DNA of 50,404 nt from Pontimonas sp. (lineage in GTDB: Bacteria > Actinomycetota > Actinomycetes > Actinomycetales > Microbacteriaceae), in contig JAOHDU010000001.1 in assembly GCA_028096805.1 (NCBI GenBank), forward strand, positions 1 through 50,404. Direction: 5' to 3'. Position 1 is the stretch's first letter. Each line of letters starts with the position of its first letter. Below the pieces are notes generated by a model. It ran no database searches. It had not been told where the DNA came from and saw only the letters and a program-made list of their open reading frames with translations. Made by a program: the position numbers and the translations under genes. Shown here piece after piece: positions 8,567-19,863 of the stretch.

Positions 8567-10552
8567 TCAGCCTACTCGGGCCTCATCGGACTCTCGCAGG
8601 AGGGCATCAAGGCGATCCGGGTTGTCCACCACGATCCGAAGCCGAGCAGGCTGGCTACGATTCCTGGACACTGCAAGTTTCTGACGAATCGCTCGGAGCT
8701 CACGCGTGACACGCGCACCTTCCGCATAGGAGAAACGGGCAATTACCCGGATACCACCCTCGATCGACACCGGCCCCAGAACATCGATGAGTCCCCCCGC
8801 CGCCTCCAGAGCTTGCTGAGCGGACATCACCACGGAAGCTGGACCCGAGAGGCTGGCAATACGTGTGCTCGGCGGCATTCTCAGGGCTTGGCGCTGAGTA
8901 ACTTCATGGCGAAGTAGGGGCTCATAACGGCCAGAGGACACCGCCAGCGCTGGTTGTCCCGACACATCCGTCAGAAAGCCTGTTCCGTCGTCGGCGAGCA
9001 ACGCAATCGCTGATTCCCAGGCCTGGAGGGAGTCCTCGAGCGCTCCGATGGATTCCCGAGAAAGCATGGCAGCCCCATCCAGAAGCAAGACCGCGCGGTA
9101 ACCCTGATCCGCAAGGGGTTCGGCACCGCGCGTTGCGATGACGAGAGCCGGAGTGTTGGGCACGCGCGATACTCGGTGCTGGCCATCCGCACGAACCAGA
9201 GGCACTCCAGGGAAAGATTTGCCAATGTCAGCAAGGGTGCGTTCGATTCCGTGCCCGCGGGGAAGAAAGCGATCATGACCGCAGTGGACGCAGCGCCAGG
9301 TGGTGTCGGTAACGCCACACCACAAACAGCTGGGTTTACTGGAGCCGTCGGGAACTCGTAGCGGACCGCTACACGTGCGGCAAAAGCTCTTTTCCCTGCA
9401 CTGGGCGCACGAGACACCCGGTGCGAAACCGGTGCGGAAGACTTGCACCAGAACAGGGCCGGTTTTCAGAGCCTCCTTTGCCGCTCTAAAGGCCTGCGAG
9501 GGCAATCGGGCCGGCGCTTGTTCCACCCCTTCCCCCAGGGCAAGCTCGGTGGGGATGACCTGGGCGCGTTGACTTGTGGTGGGCGCGATGGCTTCCACAT
9601 AACCTTGCTCGACCCACCGCGTCACGCTCAGGCTCGGCACAAGACTGGCAAACACCGTGGCGGAGCCTTCCAGGCTGCCGCGGAGAAGGGCGATGTCGCG
9701 AGTATGAGGGTAGGGAGCAAGGGGTTCCGAGTGAGACTCGTCACTATCGTCAAGAACCACGACGCCGGACAGGTTGTGAACCGGCGCATAGACAGCGTGC
9801 CGCGTGCCCAGCACAACTCGGGGGCTCTGTTCTAGACAGAGCAAAAAGTTTCGGTACCGCTCGGCGGGCGCGAGCTCAGAATGCAGCGATACAACGATGT
9901 CGTCGGGCAAAGCGTCTCGCAGGGGCTGTTCGTAGAGCGCGAGATGACGCCAGGTTGGGACGACAATGATCAGAGACTGCCCGGCGGCGTAAGCGCTCTG
10001 GGCCAACCGGGAAATCACCGCGCAGGATCGCGGCGTCCACTCACCTTGGGCGTTGGTTTCGCCACCGTGGGGAAGGTACAGCGCTGTTCTCCCGGATTGC
10101 TGCAACATCGTGGCCCAACTGTCTTCAGAGAAGCCATCGACCGCAGACAACTCTGTTGGTACTGGACGAGCTGTTGGGGTTTGAGGAACCTGTTCACGCC
10201 ATTTCTTTTCGGTTCGCACATAACGAGGAGGGATAGCGAGTCGGACGATATCCGCGGTGCTGCCGGCTTGCCTCTCCGCTATGGCCTCTGCAAGGGCATA
10301 GGTTTGCGGGGCGAGCAGGCCCACAGGCGATACCACCTCGGCAATCTCAGCGAGAGTGCCTGTGTGAGCGGTCGCGTCACTCAACCCGACAACGTATCCC
10401 TGGGCCGCAGTCTTTCTTTGGCGCAACGGAACCTTGACGAGGGACCCCACGCTGACGTTGAATCCCTCAGGAATCAGATAGTCAAACGGACGATCGAGCT
10501 GGGGCAGCCTTGTATCGAGAAGGACCTGCGCGATTCGCGTTTGTGGGCTCAC
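8567..10552 (-). CDS. priA: Primosomal protein N' (PriA-like, helicase motifs degenerate)
   Basis: Replication restart factor homologue of 661 aa. The N-terminal 3'-DNA-binding domain ([23 protein letters not shown]) and the central zinc-binding cluster ([25 protein letters not shown]) are clear. In the helicase region I see no Walker A GxGKT: the equivalent position reads [10 protein letters not shown]. The DEAH-like box reads LDDSDESH. Actinobacterial PriA proteins are known to lack detectable helicase motifs, so this is lineage-typical rather than decay. It probably binds forks and recruits partners without unwinding. Start GTG at 10552 overlaps metK by four bases. Confidence 0.92.
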   Translation of the reverse strand: MSPQTRIAQVLLDTRLPQLDRPFDYLIPEGFNVSVGSLVKVPLRQRKTAAQGYVVGLSDATAHTGTLAEIAEVVSPVGLLAPQTYALAEAIAERQAGSTADIVRLAIPPRYVRTEKKWREQVPQTPTARPVPTELSAVDGFSEDSWATMLQQSGRTALYLPHGGETNAQGEWTPRSCAVISRLAQSAYAAGQSLIIVVPTWRHLALYEQPLRDALPDDIVVSLHSELAPAERYRNFLLCLEQSPRVVLGTRHAVYAPVHNLSGVVVLDDSDESHSEPLAPYPHTRDIALLRGSLEGSATVFASLVPSLSVTRWVEQGYVEAIAPTTSQRAQVIPTELALGEGVEQAPARLPSQAFRAAKEALKTGPVLVQVFRTGFAPGVSCAQCREKSFCRTCSGPLRVPDGSSKPSCLWCGVTDTTWRCVHCGHDRFLPRGHGIERTLADIGKSFPGVPLVRADGQHRVSRVPNTPALVIATRGAEPLADQGYRAVLLLDGAAMLSRESIGALEDSLQAWESAIALLADDGTGFLTDVSGQPALAVSSGRYEPLLRHEVTQRQALRMPPSTRIASLSGPASVVMSAQQALEAAGGLIDVLGPVSIEGGIRVIARFSYAEGARVTRELRAIRQKLAVSRNRSQPARLRIVVDNPDRLDALLRESDEARVG

Positions 10553-11733
10553 AATCCACTAGCTTGGCGCAATTCCTCCACTCGGTTGAGTCGCTCCCAC
10601 GGAAAGTCCACATCCGTCCGCCCAAAATGCCCATAGGCAGCTGTGGGGAGAAAGGGGGTGTTGAGCAGATCGAGTTCCTCGATGATCGCACGCGGGCGCA
10701 AGTCGAAAGTGGCCACCACCGCCTGCTCGATCGCGTCGATGCTCACCTTCTCTGTCCCGAACGTCTCAACGAACACGCTGACCGGGCGGGCGGAGCCGAT
10801 TGCATACGACACCTGCAATTCGATCTTGTCCGCGAGACCAGCCGCCACAGCGTTCTTAGCGGCCCACCTCAGTGCATAGGCCGCCGAGCGGTCAACTTTT
10901 GTCGGGTCCTTCCCGCTGAAAGCCCCTCCCCCATGCCGGGCCGCACCACCGTAGGTGTCAACAATAATTTTGCGCCCCGTAAGCCCTGCGTCGCCATCTG
11001 GACCGCCGGTGACGAAGTCACCCGAGGGATTAATCAAATACCGGGTAGCCGAGCTGTCGAGATCAACGAGCGCTAACACCGGCTCAATCACGTGCTGTGC
11101 GAGATCGCTGGCGATACGGTCGTGCTCAATACCGGGGTGATGCTGGGTGGAAATGACCACCGTGTTTACCTCCACCGGCACGCCATTTTCGAACCCAATG
11201 GTGACCTGAGTTTTGCCATCGGGCCGCAAATAATCGACTAGCCCGGTTTTCCGAGCAACGGAGAGTTGTTGAGCAAGCCGGTGAGACAACCACAGGGGAA
11301 CCGGCATGAACGAGGGCGTCTCGTTGGTGGCGTAACCAAACATGATGCCTTGGTCGCCTGCCCCTAGGGCGTCGTAGGGGTCGGTGGACTCTCCCCCGCG
11401 CGATTCCAGTGCATGGTCTACCCCGGCAGCAATGTCGGGCGACTGTTGACCCAGGGACAGGTGCCAGTCAAAGCCATCGGCGTCTATGCCAAAGGACTGT
11501 TCGGTATAACCAATGTCCCGTACCAGGTCACGCACAACTTTTTCGACATCCACCTCGGTGGTGGACGTCACTTCGCCGGCGACGTGAATCATGTTGCCGG
11601 CGCTCAACGACTCGATTGCGCAACGCGACCCTTTGTCACCGGCCAAAAAAGCATCCAGAAGGGCGTCGCTGATTTGGTCGCACATCTTGTCCGGGTGACC
11701 CTCGGTCACTGATTCGGAACTAAAAAACTTCAT
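10549..11733 (-). CDS. metK: S-adenosylmethionine synthase
   Basis: Makes SAM from methionine and ATP. SAM feeds the RsmB methyltransferase next door and all other methylation. The 394-aa protein starts [14 protein letters not shown] and shows [12 protein letters not shown], the P-loop-like [19 protein letters not shown] and [11 protein letters not shown]. It has full family length and intact active-site His, Lys and Asp residues. The start lies nine bases after the coaBC stop, so there is no room for a SAM riboswitch. Confidence 0.98.
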   Translation of the reverse strand: MKFFSSESVTEGHPDKMCDQISDALLDAFLAGDKGSRCAIESLSAGNMIHVAGEVTSTTEVDVEKVVRDLVRDIGYTEQSFGIDADGFDWHLSLGQQSPDIAAGVDHALESRGGESTDPYDALGAGDQGIMFGYATNETPSFMPVPLWLSHRLAQQLSVARKTGLVDYLRPDGKTQVTIGFENGVPVEVNTVVISTQHHPGIEHDRIASDLAQHVIEPVLALVDLDSSATRYLINPSGDFVTGGPDGDAGLTGRKIIVDTYGGAARHGGGAFSGKDPTKVDRSAAYALRWAAKNAVAAGLADKIELQVSYAIGSARPVSVFVETFGTEKVSIDAIEQAVVATFDLRPRAIIEELDLLNTPFLPTAAYGHFGRTDVDFPWERLNRVEELRQASGL

Positions 11734-11742
11734 GGGCCCTAC

Positions 11743-12948
11743 CTATCGGTCGAGCAGAGCATCCAATATCTGCCCTGCCACGGAATGTTTACTTCCGGTG
11801 ACCGATCGTGACTGCGGGCTCGCGTGGTGAATCATTGTCACAATCGTTTCAACGTTCCCAAAGCCTAGCTGGTCGCTTACCTGGTTCACACACATGACAT
11901 CGACGTTCTTCGCACGCAATTTTTCGCGGGCAAGAGTTTCCCGCTGGTCACTATCCACTGCCGTCTCCGCGGAGAACCCCACCACTAGTTGCCCAGCTGG
12001 CTTGCTTGCGCCCAGCTCCCCGAGGATATCGGGCGCTCGATGGAGCAGTGGAGAAAATGTTTCGCCAAGTTCCGTCTTCTTAAGCTTTTCCTGAGTCGGC
12101 TCAGCGGCGACCCAATCCGCGACGGCTGCAGCCATGATGACAAGATCAGAGGTGGTCGCGGCTTCCTGCATGGCCTCCCGCATCGCAGCCGCGGTCGGTG
12201 CGTCAACGAGAGTCACGCCTGTCGGCGGAGGCACCTCAAGGTTCGCAGCAACGAGGGTTACCTCTGCCCCGCGTGCGCGAGCAGCCCGCGCTAACTGAAC
12301 CCCCATTTCGCCGCTCGAGCGGTTTCCGATAAAGCGCACAGGATCTATGGGCTCCCGGGTTCCTCCGGCCGATACGACGACCCGCTGGCCCACCAAGGTC
12401 TGCGGCACCAGCAGCGACTGAACAACTTCGGCGATGGCTTCAGGCTCAGACATGCGCCCTGCACCGACATCCCCTCCCGTGAGCTCACCGGTTTCTGGTC
12501 CCACAACAGTGGCTCCTCGGGCAATCAACGTGGCCATATTGGCCCTTACGCTCGGGTGCTCCCACATTTCTGTGTGCATTGCTGGGGCGAGAACCAGCGG
12601 CGCCGAGCTTGCCAGCACCGTCGTTCCCAAAAGATTGCCGGCCAAGCCCGCAGCCAAAGACGCGATGGTGTGAGCAGTGACAGGTGCAATCACGATTGCA
12701 TCAGCGCTTCGGCCCAGCGCCACATGCCGCACGGTGGCAACGTCGTCGAAGAGGTCGTCGGAAACCTTGTTCCGCGACACAGCCTCCCAGGTGGGACGGC
12801 CCACAAACTTCAGAGCCGACTCGGTCGGAACGACCGTGACGTCCGCCCCAACTCGGACGAGCTCCCTGACCAGGGAAACAGCCTTATAGGCTGCAATTCC
12901 CCCCGCTACACCGACAACGATGCGGGGTGCAGCAGCCGCGTCGGGCAC
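11743..12948 (-). CDS. coaBC: Bifunctional phosphopantothenoylcysteine decarboxylase / phosphopantothenate-cysteine ligase
   Basis: Two consecutive steps of coenzyme A synthesis. The N-terminal FMN-dependent CoaC domain (about 1-180) has VGVAGGIAAYK, the His in RHVALGRSAD, the TAHTIASLAAGLAGNLL loop and the LAPAMHTEMW clamp. The C-terminal CoaB domain (about 185-401) has VVSAGGTREPIDPVRFIGNRSSG and the EKLKK motif that binds the acyl-CMP intermediate. Starts with GTG at 12948, eight bases after the rpoZ stop. The position rpoZ-coaBC-metK is conserved in actinobacteria. Confidence 0.97.
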   Translation of the reverse strand: MPDAAAAPRIVVGVAGGIAAYKAVSLVRELVRVGADVTVVPTESALKFVGRPTWEAVSRNKVSDDLFDDVATVRHVALGRSADAIVIAPVTAHTIASLAAGLAGNLLGTTVLASSAPLVLAPAMHTEMWEHPSVRANMATLIARGATVVGPETGELTGGDVGAGRMSEPEAIAEVVQSLLVPQTLVGQRVVVSAGGTREPIDPVRFIGNRSSGEMGVQLARAARARGAEVTLVAANLEVPPPTGVTLVDAPTAAAMREAMQEAATTSDLVIMAAAVADWVAAEPTQEKLKKTELGETFSPLLHRAPDILGELGASKPAGQLVVGFSAETAVDSDQRETLAREKLRAKNVDVMCVNQVSDQLGFGNVETIVTMIHHASPQSRSVTGSKHSVAGQILDALLDR

Positions 12949-12956
12949 TCGGGTTC

Positions 12957-13214
12957 CTAGGACGCGTTGTGGTGGAGAACGAGCTTGCCCTCGTTCACCT
13001 CACGCAAAGCAATACTGAGAGACTTTTCTTCCACCGTGGAGGGTACGAGCGGACCGACGTGCTCGTAGATGCTGCCATCACCCAGGTCGGAGTAGTAGTC
13101 GTTGATCTGACGTGCACGCTTGGAGGCGAAAATCACCAACTGGTACTTGGAGTCAACTTTTGTTAGCAGCTCATCAATAGGCGGCTTGATGATTCCATCG
13201 CGGTTGAACGACAT
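12957..13214 (-). CDS. rpoZ: RNA polymerase omega subunit
   Basis: Small subunit that helps fold and assemble the beta' subunit. It is 85 aa when begun at the ATG at 13214 ([17 protein letters not shown]). The AAGGAG at the end of the upstream gene lies about five bases before this ATG, while the GTG three bases earlier would be too close. The core [22 protein letters not shown] matches the family signature. It is actinobacterial in form, with a long acidic middle and a C-terminal [10 protein letters not shown]. Its start codon lies two bases after the gmk stop codon, so translation is coupled. Confidence 0.96.
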   Translation of the reverse strand: MSFNRDGIIKPPIDELLTKVDSKYQLVIFASKRARQINDYYSDLGDGSIYEHVGPLVPSTVEEKSLSIALREVNEGKLVLHHNAS

Positions 13215-13216
13215 CA

Positions 13217-14125
13217 CTACTCCTTGAAATTCTTCGCCTCACGCGAGGCGTGGGCCAAGTCTACGATGCTTTGCCCTGCTTCCGCCACGTCATGGTTTGT
13301 GACCAGAGCATCCCAGCGCTCTGCCGTCTTCAGTTCACGCCGAGCAGTGCGCAGACGCACCTTCTGCTCGCTGGTGTCCTCGGTTCCCCGATCGGCCAGT
13401 CGCCGTTCCAGTTCCTCAAAGCTGGGCGGGCCAACAAACACCACCAGTGCGTCAGGAATCTTCCGTTTCGCCCCCCTGGCACCCTGGATATCAATTTCGA
13501 GAACAACGTTCATTCCCTGATCAAGGAGATCGTCTACCGGCGCCTGAGGGGTGCCGTAACGGTGGGTTCTATGCACCCATGCCCACTCGAGCAACTCTTC
13601 GCCCTGTACTAGCTGGTCAAACCGTGACGCAGACACAAAAAAATAGTGCTCGCCTTCGCGCTCCCCAATCCTCGGAGCACGAGTGGTGGCAGAGACACTG
13701 AGGGCAAAATCGTCGTGGTTTGCGAGAATCCACTTTGCGATAGTCCCCTTACCGACGCCGCTCGGGCCGACGATGATCACCAGCGCTCCCCGAAAATGGG
13801 CATAAAAGCGCCGAAAGAGTCGGACCACTTCCTTCCGGAGTGCTGCGCGCTGCAACACCCGCAGACCGCCGAGGGTTGCGGTGGGCAACACCCCAGCCCG
13901 GTGAAGCGCCTCACGAACTTTCGTTGCTCCCACCCCTGGGATGGAGGACAGGAAAGCCTGCACGCGAAGCCCCGTCACAACCGGGTCGTTGCTGGTCTCA
14001 GCGGAGTCGTAGAGCTCGAGGATATTGACCCTGCCGGAGGCAATCTCAGCCTTTAGCGCCGCGCGTGCCCGGCGCCGCTCAATGGCGCGGGCGGACAGGC
14101 TGGCGGCATCAAATTCCGCGTTCAC
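13217..14125 (-). CDS. gmk: Fusion of actinobacterial integration host factor (mIHF) and guanylate kinase
   Basis: A single 302-aa frame joins two proteins that are usually separate neighbours. Residues 10-105 match actinobacterial mIHF, a nucleoid DNA-binding protein: [13 protein letters not shown], then [21 protein letters not shown] (helix-two-turn-helix) and a final [14 protein letters not shown]. Residues 112-300 are guanylate kinase (GMP to GDP) with P-loop [43 protein letters not shown] and [13 protein letters not shown]. No stop or frameshift separates them. An internal GTG at 13828, preceded by GGAAGGAA only two bases away, could start a normal-sized kinase of about 203 aa. Start GTG at 14125 overlaps pyrF (GTGA). 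Confidence 0.92.
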   Translation of the reverse strand: MNAEFDAASLSARAIERRRARAALKAEIASGRVNILELYDSAETSNDPVVTGLRVQAFLSSIPGVGATKVREALHRAGVLPTATLGGLRVLQRAALRKEVVRLFRRFYAHFRGALVIIVGPSGVGKGTIAKWILANHDDFALSVSATTRAPRIGEREGEHYFFVSASRFDQLVQGEELLEWAWVHRTHRYGTPQAPVDDLLDQGMNVVLEIDIQGARGAKRKIPDALVVFVGPPSFEELERRLADRGTEDTSEQKVRLRTARRELKTAERWDALVTNHDVAEAGQSIVDLAHASREAKNFKE

Positions 14126-14943
14126 AACCCGAGCTCCGACCGAGCGTGCCGAATTCGATCTGCAAAGCCCTCGGGGCTGCCGCTGACGAGCGACCGGGCG
14201 GCGACCGGGAGAAGCCGTTCCGTGTGAGGAAAGAGTGATGACGCATCGGCCAGAGACACTCCCTGGGCGCCGAAACCCGGCGCCAACACGGTCATGCCCG
14301 GGGCTTTCGCGAGGTCAAGGCCCAGGGCGCTCTTGTCGACGGTGGCGCCGACCACCACACCGTGTGTAGAGCGGGTTTCGGGGTAACGGGAATGGAAGAC
14401 GTCAATCTCGGCGAATACCTGGCGCGCGACGGTGTCATCGCTAGGCCCCCGTGAACTTTGAAGATAGGACGCGTCGGGGTTGCTCGTGGCCGCAAGAACA
14501 AAAACACCCTTCTGATGCTGTGCGGCAAGCTCCAACGCCGGCTTCAGCGCCCCTACCCCCAGATACGGGCTGACGGTAAGCGCGTCTACCTCGAAATCAG
14601 CACCCGGAGTAAGCCAGGCCTGGGCGTAGGCGGCCATAGTGGTACCGATATCCCCTCGTTTCGCATCCCCGATGGACAGCAATCCACCCTCGCGCAGGTT
14701 CGCGAGGAGTGACGCCAAAGCCGTCATTCCTGCAATCCCGTGACGCTCAAAGAGGGCAACTTGGGGTTTGACAACACGCACTCCCGCGGACCCCAGTTCC
14801 GCCGCCATACGGCCCACAAAGAGACGCAAACCTTCGGGTGAATCGGGGTACCCCCAATCAGCGAGGACAGCGGGATGAGGGTCAACCCCCACACACAACT
14901 CCACCGAGCGTGAGCCGGCGGTCAAAACGTCCTGAAAAGTCAC
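14122..14943 (-). CDS. pyrF: Orotidine 5'-phosphate decarboxylase, group 2
   Basis: Last step of UMP synthesis (OMP to UMP). The 273-aa protein belongs to the longer group-2 family common in actinobacteria, with the active-site [19 protein letters not shown], substrate strands [10 protein letters not shown] and [13 protein letters not shown], and [10 protein letters not shown] near the C-terminus. The GTG start overlaps the carB stop by four bases. Being followed directly by the guanylate kinase gene, it sits in a pyr-to-nucleotide-kinase run that is conserved in the phylum. Confidence 0.96.
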   Translation of the reverse strand: MTFQDVLTAGSRSVELCVGVDPHPAVLADWGYPDSPEGLRLFVGRMAAELGSAGVRVVKPQVALFERHGIAGMTALASLLANLREGGLLSIGDAKRGDIGTTMAAYAQAWLTPGADFEVDALTVSPYLGVGALKPALELAAQHQKGVFVLAATSNPDASYLQSSRGPSDDTVARQVFAEIDVFHSRYPETRSTHGVVVGATVDKSALGLDLAKAPGMTVLAPGFGAQGVSLADASSLFPHTERLLPVAARSLVSGSPEGFADRIRHARSELGL

Positions 14944-17900
14944 TGACTACGGGCCTTCTCGTAATCCTGCAGGCTGGTGACGCTCGGATTTTCCGGGCTA
15001 AATTCGAGCGAAGCCACAGCTGCACCCAGCTGGGCAATGGTGGTGAACAGGGCCTTGTCCGCAGCCACCGTGGCCGTGCGAATTTCGTAGCCGTCGGCTC
15101 GAGCGCTTCTGCCGCGCGGGGTATTGATCACCATGTCGATCTCGCCCGCATGGATCAGGTCAACAATGCTCGGTCCGTCGCTGTCGGAACCGACCTCGGT
15201 GTGCTTGCGAATGACCCTCGTCGAAATGCCGTAGCGCGCCAGCGTTTCGGCGGTCCCTTCGGTCGCAATCAGAGTGAAACCCAGCTGCGACAAACGCAGG
15301 ATGGGCAAAATGACGGATCTCTTGTCTCGATCGGCGACAGAGACAAACACCGTTCCCGATCGCGGTACGCCGCCGTACGCTGCCTCCTGGCTCTTGGCGA
15401 AAGCCTCCGGGAAGGAAGGCGCTATGCCCATTACCTCTCCGGTGGAGCGCATCTCGGGCCCCAAGATCGAATCGACAATATCTCCAGCGGGCGTCCTGAA
15501 CCGCTTGAAGGGCAAAACAGCTTCCTTGACCGACACCGGGGAGGAGGCCGGAACGTGACGCCCATCCTGTTCAGGAAGCACCCCCTGTGTAATGAGGTCC
15601 GCAATGCTGACGCCTGCCATAACGAGAGCAGCAGCCCGGGCCAGCTGAATTCCCAACGCTTTTGACACGAAGGGAACGGTACGGGACGCGCGCGGGTTGG
15701 CTTCCAGAACGTAAAGGACCCCGGCAGCGACGGCAAACTGAACGTTGATGAGGCCGCGAACCCCGATCCCCCGCGCGAGTTTCTCGACACCTTCGCAGAC
15801 CGCCTGCACCACTTCACGACCCAGTGTCACGGGCGGAAGCGTGCACGAGGAATCACCCGAATGGATGCCAGCTTCTTCAATGTGCTCCATCACGCCACCG
15901 ATGTAGAGGGTTTCACCGTCGAACACCGCATCCACATCGATCTCTACCGCGTCGTCCAGGAAACGATCGACCAACAGTGGGGCTTCCGGCCCCACGATGG
16001 CGAACTCTTCAATGCGAGCAAAGTAGTCCTCGAGGGAGGCCTGGTCGTACACGATTTCCATCCCGCGGCCACCGAGCACATAGCTGGGTCGAACCAACAC
16101 GGGAAACCCAATGTCCGCGGCGATCTCAAGCGCCTCGCCCAAGTGCGTGGCCACCCCGTTTCTGGGTGCTACCAGTCCGGCCTCATCAAGGATGCGCGCA
16201 AAGGAACCGCGCTCTTCGGCGGTGTCGATGGCCTCGGGTGTCGTGCCAAGAATCGGCACCCCAGCGGCCTTCAACCCCTCGGCCAAGCCCAATGCGGTTT
16301 GTCCGCCAAGCTGGACAAGCACCCCGAGCAGTTCGCCGGCGGCGCTTTCCTGGTGGACAATTTCCAGAACATCCTCCAGGGTCAACGGCTCAAAGTAGAG
16401 CCGGTCACTGGTGTCGTAGTCCGTGGAGACCGTCTCTGGGTTGCAGTTGACCATGATGGTTTCATAGCCAGCCTCCCGGAGCGCGAAAGCGGCGTGAACA
16501 CAGGAGTAATCAAACTCGATCCCCTGTCCGATTCTGTTGGGCCCCGAGCCAAGAATCATCACTTTCTGCCGGTTCGAGGGCACCACCTCGGACACCTGGT
16601 CATAGCTCGAATAGTGGTACGGGGTTTTCGCCGGAAATTCCCCGGCACAGGTGTCCACGGTTTTGAACACCGGGCGTATGGCCATGCCGTGACGGAGCGC
16701 GCGAAGCTCCAGCTCGGTCATACCGCGCAGGGAAGCCATTTGAGCATCTGAGAGACCGTGCTGCTTCCCGTAGGTCATCACCGCCGGAGTGAGCTCCGGT
16801 TCAGCGGCAACCTCCGCAGCAACCTCGTTGATCAACTGGATCTGATCGAGAAACCAGGGATCAATCCCGGTGGCCTCATGCATGTGCTCGACGGTGGCGC
16901 CCTGCCGCAGTGCTTGCTGCACGGTGACGATGCGACCATCCGTGGGGCGGACAGACTGGGCGATCAGCTCTTCGGCGTCGAGAGGCTGCTCACCCCAGTG
17001 GAATGAACTCCCCCGTTGCTCGAGAGAGCGCAACGCTTTATTCAGTGCCTGGGTGAAATTTCGGCCCAAAGCCATTGCTTCACCCACCGACTTCATTGTG
17101 GTGGTGAGCGTGCGATCCGCCAGCGGGAACTTCTCAAACGCGAAGCGCGGCACCTTCACGACGACATAATCGAGTGTCGGCTCGAACGACGCCGGAGTAA
17201 CCTGGGTGATGTCGTTGGGAATCTCGTCGAGTCGATAACCGAGTGCGAGCTTTGCGGCAATCTTGGCGATCGGGAACCCGGTTGCCTTAGATGCCAGGGC
17301 TGAGCTTCGGGAGACCCGAGGGTTCATTTCGATCACGATGATGCGGCCAGTTTTCGGGTCCACCGCAAACTGAATATTGCAGCCGCCAGTGTCCACTCCC
17401 ACCGCGCGAATAATCGCGATTCCGATATCGCGGAGCTTCTGATACTCCCTGTCGGTGAGTGTCAAAGCGGGGGCCACCGTGATGGAGTCACCGGTGTGAA
17501 CACCCACGGGGTCAACATTTTCGATGGAGCACACAACTACCGTGTTGTCGGCGCCATCGCGCATCATCTCAAGTTCGTACTCTTTCCAGCCGAGGATGGA
17601 TTCCTCCAACAGCACCTCGGTCGTGGGGCTGTTGTGGAGCCCATCGCTCACCATCCGAACCAACTCAGGCTCGTCGTGGGCAAACCCGGAACCCAAACCA
17701 CCCATCGTGTACGAAGGTCGAATCACCAGCGGGTAGCCCAAATCCTGGGCGAACTTCTTTGCGTCTTCGACCGTGGTAGCGATGTGGCTGCGAGCGACAT
17801 CAGCGCCGCACTCCAACACGAGGTCCTTAAAGATCTGCCGATCTTCGCCACGCTGAATAGCGTCGAAGTCGGCGCCGATTAGCTCGATGCCGTACTTCTC

Positions 17901-18224
17901 GAGGATCCCCTCAGAGTGCAGTGCCATTGCGGCATTGAGTGCGGTTTGTCCACCAAGGGTCGGCAGAATCGCATCCGGCCTCTCCTTCGCGATGATGGCT
18001 TCGAGGACCTCGGTGGTAATCGGCTCGATGTACGTCTGGTCCGCAAAGCCGGGGTCCGTCATGATGGTGGCGGGGTTCGAATTCACCAAAATCACGCGAA
18101 CGCCCTCCTCCCGGAGCACGCGGCACGCCTGGGTACCTGAGTAGTCGAACTCGGCTGCCTGTCCAATGACAATCGGGCCGGACCCGATTACCAGCACACT
18201 CGAAATATCGGTGCGTTTGGGCAT
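14940..18224 (-). CDS. carB: Carbamoyl-phosphate synthase, large subunit
   Basis: Makes carbamoyl phosphate from bicarbonate, two ATP and ammonia delivered by CarA, feeding pyrimidines and arginine. The 1094-aa protein has the duplicated architecture: carboxyphosphate ATP-grasp half (about 1-400, [42 protein letters not shown]), oligomerisation domain (about 400-550), carbamoyl-phosphate half ([35 protein letters not shown]) and C-terminal MGS-like allosteric domain (about 950-1094) for UMP or ornithine effects. The start is two bases after the carA stop. Full length, no lesions. Confidence 0.98.
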   Translation of the reverse strand: MPKRTDISSVLVIGSGPIVIGQAAEFDYSGTQACRVLREEGVRVILVNSNPATIMTDPGFADQTYIEPITTEVLEAIIAKERPDAILPTLGGQTALNAAMALHSEGILEKYGIELIGADFDAIQRGEDRQIFKDLVLECGADVARSHIATTVEDAKKFAQDLGYPLVIRPSYTMGGLGSGFAHDEPELVRMVSDGLHNSPTTEVLLEESILGWKEYELEMMRDGADNTVVVCSIENVDPVGVHTGDSITVAPALTLTDREYQKLRDIGIAIIRAVGVDTGGCNIQFAVDPKTGRIIVIEMNPRVSRSSALASKATGFPIAKIAAKLALGYRLDEIPNDITQVTPASFEPTLDYVVVKVPRFAFEKFPLADRTLTTTMKSVGEAMALGRNFTQALNKALRSLEQRGSSFHWGEQPLDAEELIAQSVRPTDGRIVTVQQALRQGATVEHMHEATGIDPWFLDQIQLINEVAAEVAAEPELTPAVMTYGKQHGLSDAQMASLRGMTELELRALRHGMAIRPVFKTVDTCAGEFPAKTPYHYSSYDQVSEVVPSNRQKVMILGSGPNRIGQGIEFDYSCVHAAFALREAGYETIMVNCNPETVSTDYDTSDRLYFEPLTLEDVLEIVHQESAAGELLGVLVQLGGQTALGLAEGLKAAGVPILGTTPEAIDTAEERGSFARILDEAGLVAPRNGVATHLGEALEIAADIGFPVLVRPSYVLGGRGMEIVYDQASLEDYFARIEEFAIVGPEAPLLVDRFLDDAVEIDVDAVFDGETLYIGGVMEHIEEAGIHSGDSSCTLPPVTLGREVVQAVCEGVEKLARGIGVRGLINVQFAVAAGVLYVLEANPRASRTVPFVSKALGIQLARAAALVMAGVSIADLITQGVLPEQDGRHVPASSPVSVKEAVLPFKRFRTPAGDIVDSILGPEMRSTGEVMGIAPSFPEAFAKSQEAAYGGVPRSGTVFVSVADRDKRSVILPILRLSQLGFTLIATEGTAETLARYGISTRVIRKHTEVGSDSDGPSIVDLIHAGEIDMVINTPRGRSARADGYEIRTATVAADKALFTTIAQLGAAVASLEFSPENPSVTSLQDYEKARSQ

Positions 18225-18226
18225 AA

Positions 18227-19372
18227 CTACACGCCACCCTTCGTGTTGCTGAGATGTTCGACGACAAGGTTGCGGAAGTCATCAAACAGGTAATTCGCAT
18301 CCCGGGGTCCCGCTGCCGCTTCGGGGTGATATTGAACCGAGAACGCCGGAATGTCGAGTGCTCGAAGACCCTCGACCACGTTGTCGTTCAAACTAAAGTG
18401 ACTCACCTCAACGGAGCCAAAGCCAGCGGGCGAGTCGATAACGCCTTCGAGAGGCGCATCGACTGCGAATCCGTGGTTCTGTGCGGTGATCTCCACTCTC
18501 CCCCGTGCTTTATCGAGGACAGGCTGGTTTATTCCGCGGTGGCCATATTTCAGTTTGTAGGTGCCAAGGCCCAGCGCTCGCCCAAGGAGTTGGTTTCCAA
18601 AGCAGATTCCAAAGAACGGTAGCCCGTACCGTAGCGCCTCCTGAAGGACCGCGACTTGGCTATCCGAGGCAGCTGGATCACCAGGGCCGTTCGAGTAGAA
18701 AAGGGCAATCGGTTCTGTCGCAAGAATCTGCTGGAAGGTAGAGGAGGCCGGAAGAATGTGCACCTGAAATCCCCGCGCCGAGAGTTCGCGCACCGTTGAT
18801 TCTTTGATTCCCAGGTCGATTACCGCGAGCGTCCCCAGACTCTCCGTCATTGATGGCACCACTCGGGCTTCAGGGACACTCACGCGATCGGCCAGGGACT
18901 GCCCGGTCATCTCGGGGCCAGCGAGGACTTGTTCTAGCTGTGCGTCCGGGGACAACGCGTAACCATCGCCGCTAAAGATCCCGCCCCGCATGACGCCGGC
19001 TTCCCGCAGGACCAACGTGATGGCCCGCGTGTCAACGCCCGAAATCCCAACCACCTGATCGGAGAGAAGGTCCTCTTCGAGTGAGCGCTCGGATCGAAAA
19101 TTGGAGGGTCTCGGGGAGGGATCCCGCACAACGAAGCCTTCCACCCAGATCTGGCGAGATTCGGCATCCTCGTCGTTCATTCCGGTATTGCCGATGTGGG
19201 GAGCCGTCATCACGACGATCTGTCCGGCATAACTGGGATCCGTCAGCGTCTCCTGATAGCCGGTCATGCCCGTCGAGAACACGACCTCCCCCACTCGGAT
19301 TCCGTCCGTTCCCCAGGCATACCCGGGGAACCGCGACCCGTCTTCGAGGACTAAAACTGCTGGTGTTCTCAC
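18227..19372 (-). CDS. carA: Carbamoyl-phosphate synthase, small (glutaminase) subunit
   Basis: Hydrolyses glutamine and channels ammonia to CarB. The 381-aa protein has the N-terminal small-subunit domain ([39 protein letters not shown]) and a C-terminal class I glutaminase domain with the nucleophile Cys in [16 protein letters not shown] and the His-Glu pair in [13 protein letters not shown]. Starts with GTG at 19372, overlapping the upstream PH-like gene by four bases, and precedes carB by two. Position in the pyr run suggests pyrimidine-linked control through PyrR. Confidence 0.98.
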   Translation of the reverse strand: MRTPAVLVLEDGSRFPGYAWGTDGIRVGEVVFSTGMTGYQETLTDPSYAGQIVVMTAPHIGNTGMNDEDAESRQIWVEGFVVRDPSPRPSNFRSERSLEEDLLSDQVVGISGVDTRAITLVLREAGVMRGGIFSGDGYALSPDAQLEQVLAGPEMTGQSLADRVSVPEARVVPSMTESLGTLAVIDLGIKESTVRELSARGFQVHILPASSTFQQILATEPIALFYSNGPGDPAASDSQVAVLQEALRYGLPFFGICFGNQLLGRALGLGTYKLKYGHRGINQPVLDKARGRVEITAQNHGFAVDAPLEGVIDSPAGFGSVEVSHFSLNDNVVEGLRALDIPAFSVQYHPEAAAGPRDANYLFDDFRNLVVEHLSNTKGGV

Positions 19373-19863
19373 TGTGTGTCGGCCCCTGCCGCGTCGTTGA
19401 TGGTGGACACAATTTGTTCGAGGTTGCTATCAACCATTCGAAAATAGCTTTCCACGCGATGAGGCCCCAGAGACCACTGAATCATCAGTAGCCCGTCCGG
19501 CTCCACACCTCGGTCAATAGTCCAGGTCGCTCGCCCCGCCAGCACAGAGTGCGCATAGGGAAGCAACAGGGGTTCTGCGCCGCGAATGCCCAGCACAAGG
19601 CCATCCGTGCTGAAACCAAGAGTTGCTTTTGCTCGGTAGCTCAGCGGACCCACCGCAACGCGCTGAAGCGGCAGACCCGACTCCGAAGTCCCCACGTAGA
19701 GGCACTCTTGAACATCGCGCACATCCGCGCCCGGCTCGCACCACGTCAAAAACTCAGCCCAGGGCCGATACGAGGCTTTTCGGCGTCTCCAGCCCCATGC
19801 GGCTCCGGAAAGGGCCAGCACGGCGAGAGCCACCATCAGTAGCCCAGATTGCTCCTGCGTCAT
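19369..19863 (-). CDS. Membrane-anchored PH-like domain protein between pyrC and carA
   Basis: 164-aa protein of unknown function with one N-terminal transmembrane helix (about residues 7-23, LLMVALAVLALSGAAWGW) followed by RRRK, so the C-terminus is probably cytosolic. Residues 55-160 look like an all-beta PH-like fold ending in an amphipathic helix, but there is no catalytic motif. A membrane protein in this exact place between pyrC and carA is conserved in actinobacteria (Rv1382 position in M. tuberculosis), so it may help the pyrimidine enzymes. It overlaps both neighbours by four bases. Domain assignment is by pattern only. Confidence 0.8.
   Translation of the reverse strand: MTQEQSGLLMVALAVLALSGAAWGWRRRKASYRPWAEFLTWCEPGADVRDVQECLYVGTSESGLPLQRVAVGPLSYRAKATLGFSTDGLVLGIRGAEPLLLPYAHSVLAGRATWTIDRGVEPDGLLMIQWSLGPHRVESYFRMVDSNLEQIVSTINDAAGADTQ

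Noticed and set aside
9881-10636. 251-aa plus-strand ORF opposite priA
   Set aside because: Overlaps the well-supported PriA and MetK frames and shows no domain pattern.
11734-11742. SAM riboswitch before metK
   Set aside because: Only nine bases separate coaBC and metK, so there is no space for an aptamer.
14838-16751. Several 200-296-aa plus-strand ORFs opposite pyrF and carB
   Set aside because: All lie wholly within conserved minus-strand genes, have low-complexity basic composition and lack ribosome sites.
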